From positions 2,304,111 through 2,368,110 of the forward strand of contig NW_008705562.1 of assembly GCF_000186865.1 (NCBI RefSeq): a DNA stretch of 64,000 nucleotides. The letters run 5' to 3'. Below the pieces are notes generated by a model that saw nothing but the letters and a program-made list of their open reading frames with translations, made no database searches and was not told where the DNA came from. Below are positions 1 to 8,153 of the stretch, in pieces (position 1 is the stretch's first letter; each line of letters opens with the position of its first letter). This stretch comes from Aureococcus anophagefferens (Eukaryota; Sar; Pelagophyceae; Pelagomonadales; Pelagomonadaceae). The translations under genes were made by a program, and so were the position numbers.

Positions 1-308
1 GACCGTGGCGATCGACGGGCAGGCGTCTTCCGAGGGGAGGAGACGGACCGTCGCGAACGCGGGGCGGCCCTAGACGCGCGGCCGTTGCCGGGGGTTCCGA
101 GGTTGCGAACCCCCGGACGGGTGACGGACCGTCGCGAACGAGGGGTAGCATCGCGCCGTTGCGGTTCCGCTCTCCCCCGACGGACAGTCGTAAAGTTGCC
201 CGTGGGCACGCCTGCGGCGCGGGCTTCGCAAAACTTGGGGCCCCCCCACTCTTATAGAGCCGCTGGCAGAGCATGGGGTTCCGCGAAAACGCTTCGGCCG
301 TGGCGACA
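1..308. other. upstream non-coding stretch with a hairpin and a direct repeat
   Basis: No convincing gene lies here. An 18-bp direct repeat (GACGGACCGTCGCGAACG) occurs at 42-59 and 123-140. A 10-bp perfect inverted repeat (CCGGGGGTTC at 88-97 and GAACCCCCGG at 107-116, 9-nt loop) sits between the copies. Short stop-free frames here are what high GC produces by chance. Confidence 0.5.
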
Positions 309-2668
309 ATGCGCGCCTTGATCTGCGCCGCATCGCTCGCTCTCGCGACAGCATCGAACGTGTGCTACCCCGACGGGTGCCAGCCGAGCGCGTCGATAAT
401 GCATTCAAACAACGCGAGCACGATCACCATCGACGCGACGGCCTTCGAGGCCGCCGGGCTGACGCTCTCCGTGACGACGGTGCCCCTCGACGAGGCCCGG
501 GACCACTGGGTCGGCGGCACCTACAGCATGTGGGGCTTCTGGGGCTCGTCGCCGCCGTGCCCGTTCCTCGCGGCGGTGCCGCTCGACTTCTCCGGCGCCG
601 AGGGCTGCTGCGGCTACTGGTGCGACCCGTCGGAGTGCGTCGGGACCTTCGGGCGACGCGTCGACGTCGCCGCGGAGCACCTCGCCGACTCGGCGTCCTG
701 GTCGAAGAACGGCGCGCCCTGGAAGGACTGCCCCTGGGTCGCGGGCTACGCGGAGCAACGCTGCGCCGTCGGCGGCGCGGACGGGACGCTCGCGTCCGAG
801 TCGTGCCCCGCGGCCTGCGGCGGCGTCCTGGCCGTGAGCCTCGAGGCGTCCTGCTACGACGAGCGCGCGGAAGAGATCCGGGCGACGATCGGCGTCGCGA
901 CGGCCGCGCCGACGGCGGCCGGCGACGGCCCCGAGACCGCGGCCCTCTCGTGCGACCTCTACGACGCCTACGGTAATTGCGTCGACGACGGCTGCCAGCG
1001 CTGGTGCCCCTTCCGGCGTCCGTCGATGTCGCGCCGGAACACCGTTCGTGCGTCGTTCCCTGCTTCACCGCCGCGCGCAGGTACGACGGCTGCAACCACT
1101 GCCGGCGCCTCGGCGGGGGCCTCGCGTGCACGAAGATGTACTGCGCCACCCCCGACCGCGCGCGGTGCATGGACGAGAGCGCCGCGCCGGCCGCGGCGCC
1201 GACGGCCGCGCCCGCGGCCGCCGCGAAAGCCGTCGCGGGCGAGTTCCTGCTCCTCGGCGTCGAGTTGGCGGACGTCGCGGCGCACGCGGACGTCGTCGCG
1301 GCGGCCGTCGCGGCCGTCGCGGACGTCGCCGTCGAGGACGTCGCCGTGGAGCTGTCGGCGCGCGCGGAGCGACGTCGCCGCCTCGACGACGGCGGCGGGG
1401 GCGTCGTCGTCTCCTACGAGATCCGCGCGGCGACGGACCTGTCGGCGGCGCGCGTCGCGTCGATCTTCGCGTCGACGACGGCCGACGACTTCGACGACGC
1501 GCTCGCGGCCGCCGCGGCGGCCGCGGGCGCGTCGGCGGCTTTCGCGGACGCCGAGGCCGCGGGCTTCGGCGGCGGGCCGTCGCTGGCGACGACCGCGGCC
1601 GCGCCGACGGCCGCGCCGACGGAGGCCTGGTGGTCCTGGAACGAGACGTCCGCGGCCGTCGCCGTCGTCGCGGCGGGCTCGCGGCGCCCGCTCCTCGCGG
1701 GCCTCGCCGCGGGGCTGCTGCTCGGCGCGCGCGCGGACGAGGCCGACGCCTGCGGCGCCTGCGCGCTCTCCGACGGCGTCGTCCACGTCGTCCTCGCCCA
1801 CGACGCGGCCGTCAACGCGACCTACGACGGCGCGGCGATCCGCTGCGTCGACGCGGCGACGGGCGCGGCCGCACCGTGCACGTCGTCGGGCGCCGCGTGC
1901 CGCGCGCCGTCGTCCTGGAGCAGCGGCTGCGTCTACGGCCGGCCGCAGGCGTCCGGCGCCGTCGCGGAGACCGCGTGGGCCGGCGACGCGCCCGCGGGGG
2001 GCGACGGCGGCTGGCTCGACGCGCGGGTGTGGGCCGCGCGCGCGGCGGCGGAGCACGCGTCGACGGCGTCCTTCGCGTCCTTCGCGCTGCTGCTGGCGGC
2101 CGCGGGCGCGCCGCTCGGCCTGCTCGCCGAGGCCGCGCGGGGCATGGCCGACGAGGTCCGGCACGCGGAGGACGCCTACGCCGTCGCGTCCCGCCTCGCG
2201 GGCGCGGCGGCCGCGCCCATGGCGTTGGCCGTCGACGACGCGGCGGAACGGCGGAGGGCCGCGCCGTCGCCGCGCGCGGCCGTCGTCGTCGACGCCTTCG
2301 ACGCCGGCTGCGTCGCGGAGACGGCGGCCGCCGCGCGCGCGGAGCGCGACGCCGCCGACGCCGCGCGGGACCTCGACGGCCGCCACGGCTTCGTCGTCGA
2401 CGCGCTGCGCCGCGTCGCCGACGACGAGCGGCGCCACGCGGCGTTCGCGTGGCGCGCGCTCCGCTGGGCCGCCGCCGGCGACGCCGCGGCGAACGCGACG
2501 CTCGCGGCCCGGGTCGCGGCCTTCGCCGGCGTCTCGGAGGTGGACCGCGAGCTCGTGCGGCCCGCGGCGGCGAGCGTCCTCGCGGGCCGGCCGCCGGCCT
2601 TCGGCGGCCTCCGCCCGGGGCTCCGGGCGCTCGGGGACGAGATCGCCGCGGCGCTCGCGCGGGACTAA
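309..2668 (+). CDS. secreted Cys-rich protein with myxobacterial-type ferritin-like domain
   Basis: Two exons (309-1015 and 1081-2668) give 764 aa. The ATG at 309 is preferred over the in-frame one at 273 because it opens directly into a signal peptide (MRALICAASLALATAS). The N-terminal third is Cys-rich (GCCGYWCDPSEC, and YDGCNHC across the splice) and reads as an extracellular module. A Pro/Ala linker follows. The last 200 residues hold di-iron style motifs: AAEHAST, DEVRHAE, an AGCVAET segment and DDERRHAAFAW. This spacing matches ferritin-like proteins common in myxobacteria; iron binding is therefore inferred. It ends 6 bp before the convergent AlkB gene. The splice is inferred from the frame change; a GT donor at 1022 is possible instead of GC at 1016. 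Confidence 0.65.
1016..1080 (+). other. intron in ferritin-like gene
   Basis: The reading frame changes here. Joining CG|GCGTCC to GCGCAG|GTACGAC restores one frame and keeps a Cys-rich motif together. A GT donor six bases further in (1022) also keeps frame, so the exact 5' end is uncertain. Confidence 0.6.
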
Positions 2669-2674
2669 ACGAGC

Positions 2675-3415
2675 TTACAGCGTCAAGTCCACGACGGAGT
2701 CGTCGTCGGAGTCGGAGTAGGCGATCTCGATGATCTCCGGCTCCGAGTCGGAGGAGATCTCGACGATCTCGGACGGGTGCTTGGGGAAGGACACGCGGCG
2801 CGTCCGGGGCGCGCGGCGGTAGGTGATGCTGACGCGCGTCGCCACGCGCTTGGGCAGCGCGTGCTTCCACCAAGAATTGGTGGGCGGCAGGAGCGCGTAG
2901 CAGCTGCCGTGCGCGAGGTCGATGCGGTGCGCGACGCGGTCTTTCTTGAGCCGCTCGCCGCTCACGAGGTCGAGCGGGCGCGTGGCGGCGGGCTCCTCGA
3001 ACAGCGACAGGCCGACGATGGGCGAGATGTCGGACTGCTCGTCGTCCGTGTGGGCCGCCATGCCCGTCTTGTAGCCGGGCTTGTTCTGGAAGAGCTGGAC
3101 GACGCAGTAGTCGAAGTCGCGGTCGAGGCCGAGGTGCCGCGCGATCTTGACGCCGTAGTCGTAAAGCGCCGCGCACGTCCCGCTCGAATGCCAGGGCCGC
3201 AGGTCGTAGCACACGCCGTCGCGCAGCCCAACGCAAAACGAGCGATGCAAACCACCGCGCGGACCGAGCACGCCCAGGCCCTCGCCGCCGTCCGCCTTGG
3301 CCGCGGTGAGCGCCTTGAAGAGCGCCGTGGCCTCGTTGCGCTGCAGGAACTGCTTGTCGTACTGCACGTCCAACGCATGCGTGTCGCGGACGTCTTGCAA
3401 TCGCTGCTGGCTCAT
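2675..3415 (-). CDS. AlkB-family Fe(II)/2-oxoglutarate dioxygenase
   Basis: 246 aa. Members of this family oxidatively remove alkyl groups from DNA, RNA or protein. Visible motifs: the metal-binding H-x-D as AHTDDE (H122, D124), distal His in WWKHALPKR (H185), and the 2-oxoglutarate-binding arginines in RVSITYR (R194, R200). The start MSQQRL was chosen because the open frame upstream is only antisense to the next gene. The C-terminal 30 residues are acidic and contain three short hydrophobic cores followed by acids or Ser (EIVEISSDSE, EIIEIAYSDSD, VVDLTL), resembling SUMO-interacting motifs; that reading is inference. Length and the PPTNSWWKHALP segment suit a short ALKBH2/3-like or plant-type AlkB. 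The substrate cannot be told from sequence. Confidence 0.8.
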   Translation of the reverse strand: MSQQRLQDVRDTHALDVQYDKQFLQRNEATALFKALTAAKADGGEGLGVLGPRGGLHRSFCVGLRDGVCYDLRPWHSSGTCAALYDYGVKIARHLGLDRDFDYCVVQLFQNKPGYKTGMAAHTDDEQSDISPIVGLSLFEEPAATRPLDLVSGERLKKDRVAHRIDLAHGSCYALLPPTNSWWKHALPKRVATRVSITYRRAPRTRRVSFPKHPSEIVEISSDSEPEIIEIAYSDSDDDSVVDLTL

Positions 3416-3595
3416 TGCGCAACGCAACGCAGCGCGATCGTTCTCAGTACTTGGGAGAGCGCCCGCGGACTCGGCGAGTGAGGCCAAAACTGCCGAGATC
3501 TTGCAGGAATGTTGCAGTAGCTGCCCGATGCGTTGATCGATGGAGCGGTAGCTGATCGATAAAGACGGCTGCCTGACGCTAGCTAGATCACGACC

Positions 3596-4351
3596 ATGGG
3601 AAACGCGACGGGCGCGCAGCGCAAGTACCTCGTCAACGAGGTGGACCCGACGACGTGGCGCCTCGAGCACGTCGAGGCGATCCGCGAGCGCTACCTCGCC
3701 GGGAACCACGACTTTGGGCTCGAGAAGGAGCAGCTGCGCGAGATCGTCCAGTCCGTGCTGCCCCACGAGACGGGGGACGTCGTCGAGCAGGTGCTCTGGC
3801 CGCGATTCGCCGAGTACAACTCGGGCGGCGAGGTGAACGTGCTCGAGGTGCTCGGGGGCCTGGCCGTCGTGAGCCACGGCACCCTGGAGGCGAAGGCCGC
3901 GTTCGCGCTGCGCGTCTTCGACTTCAACGGCCAGGGGTCGCTGAACTACGACGAGGTCTGCGTCATGCTCTTCTCCATGCTGAGCGGCGCCGTCCTGATG
4001 ACGCGGCGCGGCGACCTGCCGCAGGACGCGGGCCTCGAGCCGCACGCGGACCGCGCGTTCGCGCGCTTCGGCAAGGACGTGACCATGCGCCTGGATTTCG
4101 ACGAACTGAGCCAGTGGTTCGGCGACCGCGTCGCCGAGCTCTGCGAGGACCGGGGCCTGGACTTCTGCGACTCGCCGATGGCCTTCCTGCTCTGCTTCGA
4201 CCTCGTCTCCGCGTCCATGCTCGACGAGGGCCGGCCGGGCACGGGCCACGGCGACAGTCGACCGGGCACGTCGCCGAGCCGGCCGGCGACGGGCCACGGC
4301 GACGCCGGCATGGTCGTCGCCCTCCACTCCGAGGAGATCGGGCTCGTGTAA
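3596..4351 (+). CDS. EF-hand protein with N-myristoylation signal
   Basis: 251 aa, starting MGNATGAQ, a good N-myristoylation context (Gly2), so membrane association is likely. The body resembles neuronal calcium sensor or calcineurin-B-type proteins: a paired EF-hand region with FDFNGQGSLNYDEVCVML as the best Ca2+ loop, plus degenerate hands (YNSGGEVNVLEVL, MRLDFDELSQWF). The C-terminus is a short Gly/Pro/Ser-rich repeat (RPGTGHGDSRPGTSPSRPATGHGD). The stop codon lies in a 16-bp tandem duplication. The neighbour on the other strand also encodes an acylatable N-terminus. Function beyond Ca2+ sensing is not shown. Confidence 0.75.
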   Translation: MGNATGAQRKYLVNEVDPTTWRLEHVEAIRERYLAGNHDFGLEKEQLREIVQSVLPHETGDVVEQVLWPRFAEYNSGGEVNVLEVLGGLAVVSHGTLEAKAAFALRVFDFNGQGSLNYDEVCVMLFSMLSGAVLMTRRGDLPQDAGLEPHADRAFARFGKDVTMRLDFDELSQWFGDRVAELCEDRGLDFCDSPMAFLLCFDLVSASMLDEGRPGTGHGDSRPGTSPSRPATGHGDAGMVVALHSEEIGLV

Positions 4352-4367
4352 GATCGGGCTCGTGTAA
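4336..4367. repeat. 16-bp tandem duplication spanning the stop codon
   Basis: GATCGGGCTCGTGTAA occurs twice back to back (4336-4351, 4352-4367). The first copy supplies the last codons and the TAA of the EF-hand gene; the second lies just downstream in the 3' UTR. Confidence 0.9.
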
Positions 4368-4391
4368 CGGAGCACTTACGCCGAGCGCCCC

Positions 4392-5228
4392 CTAGTCGCC
4401 CGGCGTCGCCTCGCGGAGCACGGCGATCGTCGCGTCGCGGTTCGTCTTGGCCGTCGCCGCGTCCTCGCCGACGGCGACCGTGTTCTGGGCCCACTGGAGC
4501 GCCGTCTGCCTCGACGTCCAGTCCTCCTTGGTCGGGTCCGCGTGCTTGTCGAGCAGCGACCGGCACAGGTCCGCGCGGTGGTTCTCCGCGGCCCACGTCA
4601 GCAGCGTGCCGCCGGCCTTGGCCTCGTAGTTGACGTCGCAGCCGGCGATCTCCTTCTCGAAGTCCGCGAGCGGGATGTGCTTGAGCACCGCGCCGCTGAA
4701 GAGGCGCTCCGCGGGCGGCGGGCCGTAGGTCTGCGGCCGCTCGACGGCGCGCGCCTGCAGCACGGCGCCCTCCCCCGCCTCGACGGGCGCGGCGTAGACG
4801 GCGTGGACGACGGTCGGCTGATAGTGCGGGTTCTGGCGGCGCATGATCGTCCGCCGGTAGCCCGTGCCCTTGTTGATCTGCTTCATCTCGCGGAAGTCGA
4901 CGCCGTAGGAGTAGCCCGTGTGCGCGTGGAACGCCTTGTACGTGATGTCCAAGGCGTCCGCGCTCTTGCCGCTCTGGAACTGGGCCTCGAGGTACGTCGA
5001 CACCTTGGGCGGGTACGCGACGAAGTTGCCCTGCTTGTCCCAGAATCTGTGGTTCGCGAGGCGGTGCGCGTCCTCCTCCCAGTACCACACGTAGGGCGTG
5101 TCCTCGCGCAGGTCCGGGCCCGTGGGCTCCGCCTCCATCTCCTCGAAGTACTGGCCCTGGGCCACGGCCGACGGCGGCGCCCGTGCCTGTTGCGCGACGG
5201 CCGGATCCCTGCTCGCGCTACACCCCAT
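4392..5228 (-). CDS. WWE-domain protein with ankyrin-like C-terminus
   Basis: 278 aa. It starts MGCSASRD: Gly2 and Cys3 form a dual acylation (myristoyl/palmitoyl) signal. Residues about 46-130 match the WWE domain, which in other proteins binds ADP-ribose units: YVWYWEED, then FVAYPPKVSTYLEAQF, and the closing FREMKQINKGTGYRRTIMRR. Residues about 205-250 (AGGTLLTWAAENHRADLCRSLL) look like one or two ankyrin repeats. WWE plus ankyrin suggests an ADP-ribose- or ubiquitin-linked adaptor at a membrane; that is inference. It is convergent with the EF-hand gene (40 bp apart) and divergent from the PH-domain gene (189 bp). Confidence 0.75.
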   Translation of the reverse strand: MGCSASRDPAVAQQARAPPSAVAQGQYFEEMEAEPTGPDLREDTPYVWYWEEDAHRLANHRFWDKQGNFVAYPPKVSTYLEAQFQSGKSADALDITYKAFHAHTGYSYGVDFREMKQINKGTGYRRTIMRRQNPHYQPTVVHAVYAAPVEAGEGAVLQARAVERPQTYGPPPAERLFSGAVLKHIPLADFEKEIAGCDVNYEAKAGGTLLTWAAENHRADLCRSLLDKHADPTKEDWTSRQTALQWAQNTVAVGEDAATAKTNRDATIAVLREATPGD

Positions 5229-5417
5229 CGCGATCCGCCCAGCGGGGTGCGCGCCGCGAGGATCTGTGTGTGGCGCGGCTGTTGTTGTCGCGCACCAGGC
5301 TTGCCACTGATCTACGGCGAGGACGCGCAAAATCCAATTGGCAAAAACGCAAACATCGGCTTGTTGCACCCCAATGTGCAGCCCTTTGCGGCGCATGGGG
5401 AGCCAAGGATCCTGGAA

Positions 5418-7244
5418 ATGATGGAGGACTACGGGTGCTGGGCGAAGAAGCGGGGCGACGGCAAGTTCGACGCCTTCAAGGCGCGCTACTTCGTCGTCAC
5501 CGGCGCCGTCGTGGACTACTACGCCGGCCCCAAGACTGAGGGCCCCATCGACGCGCCGACCCTCGCGGCGAGCTACGAGGTCAAGGGCAGCATCGCCCTC
5601 GCGGAGGTGTCGGACTTCGCCGACGGCGCCGCGGGCAAGGACGGCGCCGTGCTCCGGCTCACGGCGCCGGACCGCGTCTTCGCGCTCGCCTTCGCGGACG
5701 GGGACGCGCGGCGCGCCTTTCGCGCGGCCGCGGAGCCGCGCGCGGCGCGCGCGGCGCTGCGCCGCGCGGCGGAGCTGCTCGCGGCCCGCGGCGTCGGCGA
5801 CGCGACCTACAGTGGGTGGATCACGAAAAAAGGGGGCAGCTCCGTCAAGTCGTGGAAGAAGCGGTTCGCGGTCTTCAAAGGCGGCGCGCTGTCGTACTAC
5901 GAGGACGAGGACCCCGCGAAGGCCGCCAAGGGGTCCGTGGACGTCGTCGGCGCCCACGCCTACGACGACGCCGACACGGCGCACCACGGCTACGGCCTCT
6001 TCGTCGACGTGCCCGCGGGCGGCAAGCAGGGCAGCAAAAGAGAGCGAAATTCCCAACTTCAAAGGCTCATATCTCGGCCGTTTCCCACTCGTTTTGGCTG
6101 ATTTTTGGACGAGCGATCATCTCTCGGAACGGTCTCGAAGCGTGGATGCTTCTTTCGGAACGCGCGCGCGCGGAACACTCACGTTGAAGCGACTTTGAAT
6201 CACTCTTGTGCTGCCCAGGCGGCAAGAAGCGGTCCGACGGCGCGTTCCTCATGTGCGCGCGGTCCGCGCCGGAGCGCGCCGCGTGGCTCGCGGCGCTCAG
6301 AGGCGACGACGCCCTCTTCGAGGCGGGCGCCCAGCTCGGCGCGTCCTTCGAGGGCGTGCTCGACTGCTCCAACGGCGGCGCGACCGCGCGGCGCTACGTC
6401 GTCCTGCGCGGCGGCCTCGCGGTCTTCTACGCGAACGAGGGCGACGCGCGCGCGAAGCGGCGGGCCGTCGGGTCCTGCTTCCTGCGGGGCGTGCGCGAGG
6501 GCGACGACGGCGCGTCGCGGCCCGCGTCGAGCTCCGTCGACGGCGCGGACTGCGTGCGGCCGTCCGTCGGCGGCGCGCGCGACGGCCGCGCGGAACTCAA
6601 ATCATCAACCCGACTTCCATGTGCTCGTACTCTTGACACAAACGCTTCGGCTGGGCTTCGAGAACCCGATGCGAGCCATCGATCCGTCCAAAAATCAGCC
6701 GAATCGACTTCGATGTGACCGAGCTCGAGCATTTCAAAGTTCGGTCGGGACGTCCCGAACCGGCGGTCGATGTCCACGCAGGCGCGACGCGAACGGGTCG
6801 TTTCCCGCGATGTTCGCCTTCACGCTCGTGCCCGAGCGCGCCAAGGCGCCTTGCGTCGTCGCAAGGGCACCCACGGGCGACGCCTTCGACGCCTGGCTCG
6901 CGGCCCTGCGCGGCGCCGTCGCCAATATTTTGGCGCCGCTCGACGACGGCGACGCGGCCGCGGCGCCGATCGACGACTTCCCCGAGCCCGCGGCGGACGA
7001 CGACGACGACGACGACGAGGGCGTCGCGAACCCCATCGCCGCGGAGGCCGAGGCCCCCGCGCCGGCGGGCGAGCCGCCGACGCCGGCCTGGCGGCCCTCG
7101 GAGACGGGCGTCGAGCTGAACCGGTGGCCGTCCGCGGACGGCGAGCGGAAGCCCCGCGCCAAGGTCGCGCCCATCCTCCTCGACAAGAAGGACGGCGGCG
7201 GCGACGGCGACGACTGCGGGAAGGTCTGCTGCGTCGTCGCGTGA
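5418..7244 (+). CDS. triple PH-domain protein with C-terminal CaaX box
   Basis: Three exons (5418-6018, 6219-6576, 6782-7244) close exactly to 473 aa. PH domains: first at about 1-115 (GCWAKKRGDGKFDAFKARYFVV), second at about 130-235 (YSGWITKKGGSSVKSWKKRFAVF, rejoined across an introner to SDGAFLMCARSAPERAAWLAAL), third at about 245-385 (ASFEGVLDCSNGGATARRYVVL, rejoined to FAFTLVPERA and DAFDAWLAALRGAV). The protein ends KVCCVVA, a prenylation-type CaaX motif, so lipid anchoring plus phosphoinositide binding is likely. Start: an in-frame ATG pair at 5418/5421; the open frame runs far upstream but is antisense to the WWE gene there. Both introns are repeated introner elements. The PH fold pairs across both splices support the models. 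Specific partners are unknown. Confidence 0.8.
6019..6218 (+). mobile_element. family 1 introner (200-bp intron)
   Basis: The left direct repeat GCGGCAAG (6019-6026) is repeated exactly at 6219-6226, after the terminal CAG. The core (192 bp) begins CAGGGCAGCAAAAG and ends CTTGTGCTGCCCAG, a terminal inverted repeat. Removing 6019-6218 as a GC-AG intron restores the PH domain. The same core, diverged, recurs at 59968-60159 and, inverted, at 42277-42468. Confidence 0.9.
6577..6781 (+). mobile_element. family 2 introner (205-bp intron)
   Basis: GCGCGACG at 6577-6584 is repeated exactly at 6782-6789, after CACGCAG. Excision gives GGARDANGSF and continues PH domain 3. The interior is the reverse complement of the family 2 copy at 38702-38902 and includes the 17-mer TCGTCCAAAAATCAGCC in slightly diverged form, shared with family 1. 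Confidence 0.85.
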
Positions 7245-7369
7245 GCGCGCCGTAAGGCTGTGTGCGAGCACGCGAGCCCCACTCCGTCGAGGGGCAACAT
7301 GAGCTGCACGATTATCACCATTAATGCATTGCCAAGACATCGATCGGCGAAGCGGCCGCCACGACGACG

Positions 7370-8089
7370 ATGTCCGCCATGATGCGCCGCGCCGCGCCGC
7401 TCCTCGTCCGCTCGACGCGGTGCGCGGCGCCGTCGCGGCTCGCGGCGCGGCCGAACGCGACGCTCCGGCGCCCGGCGCGGTGCGGTGCGCCCGGCGTGCG
7501 GTCCTTGTCCAGCAAGGCGCCGGAGAGCGAGGCGAAGGCCGAGGAGCCCGCGGCGGAGGCCGCGGCGGCGGAGCCCGAGGCGGCGGCCGCGGCGGACGCG
7601 GAGCCGAGCGCCCTCGAGGTCGCCGAGGCGGCGGCGGCCAAGGCCAAGGAGGAGACGAAGGAGCTCAAGGACCAGCTCCTCCGCGCGATCGCCGAGGCGG
7701 AGAACACGCGGACCATCGCGCGGCGAGACGTGCGCAACGCCAAGGACTTCGCGGCCACGTCCTTCGCCAAGTCGATCCTCGACGTGTCCGACTCGCTGAG
7801 CTACGCGCTCAAGTCCGCGGACGACGACGCGGAGCTCACCGTCGACAAGCTCCGCGAGGGCGTCGAGCTCACGAAGAACCAGCTCGTCAAGGCCTTCGCG
7901 TCCAACGGGCTCGTCGAGTACGGCGCCGCCGACGACGCCTTCGACCCGGCGCTCCACGAGGCCCTCTTCGAGTACGACGACCCGGACAAGGACGAGAAGA
8001 CCGTCGGCCAGGTCGTCAAGACGGGCTTCAAGCTCCACGACCGCGTCATCCGCGCGGCCCAGGTCGGCGTCGTCAAGGCGCGCAGCTAG
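7370..8089 (+). CDS. mitochondrial GrpE-type nucleotide exchange factor
   Basis: 239 aa. GrpE/Mge1 releases ADP from Hsp70. The first 45 residues are Arg/Ala-rich with no acids (MSAMMRRAAPLLVRSTRC), a mitochondrial presequence. An Ala/Glu-rich coiled-coil region follows (about 50-110). The conserved GrpE core is visible: AEAENTRTIARRDV, FAKSILDVSDSLSYAL, and the C-terminal beta domain with FDPALHEALFEYDDP and the signature-like GQVVKTGFKLHDRVIRAAQV. Length is typical for mitochondrial GrpE. No intron. Confidence 0.9.
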   Translation: MSAMMRRAAPLLVRSTRCAAPSRLAARPNATLRRPARCGAPGVRSLSSKAPESEAKAEEPAAEAAAAEPEAAAAADAEPSALEVAEAAAAKAKEETKELKDQLLRAIAEAENTRTIARRDVRNAKDFAATSFAKSILDVSDSLSYALKSADDDAELTVDKLREGVELTKNQLVKAFASNGLVEYGAADDAFDPALHEALFEYDDPDKDEKTVGQVVKTGFKLHDRVIRAAQVGVVKARS

Positions 8090-8153
8090 GGGTGCGGTCC
8101 GCCGCGCCTAACGTTGAACCCTTGCTTGAACAGGCAGCCCCAGGTCGAACGCG

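Noticed and set aside
968..2437. Long antisense open frame over the ferritin-like gene
   Set aside because: Arg/Ala/Val/Asp-rich shadow typical of high GC; no motifs.
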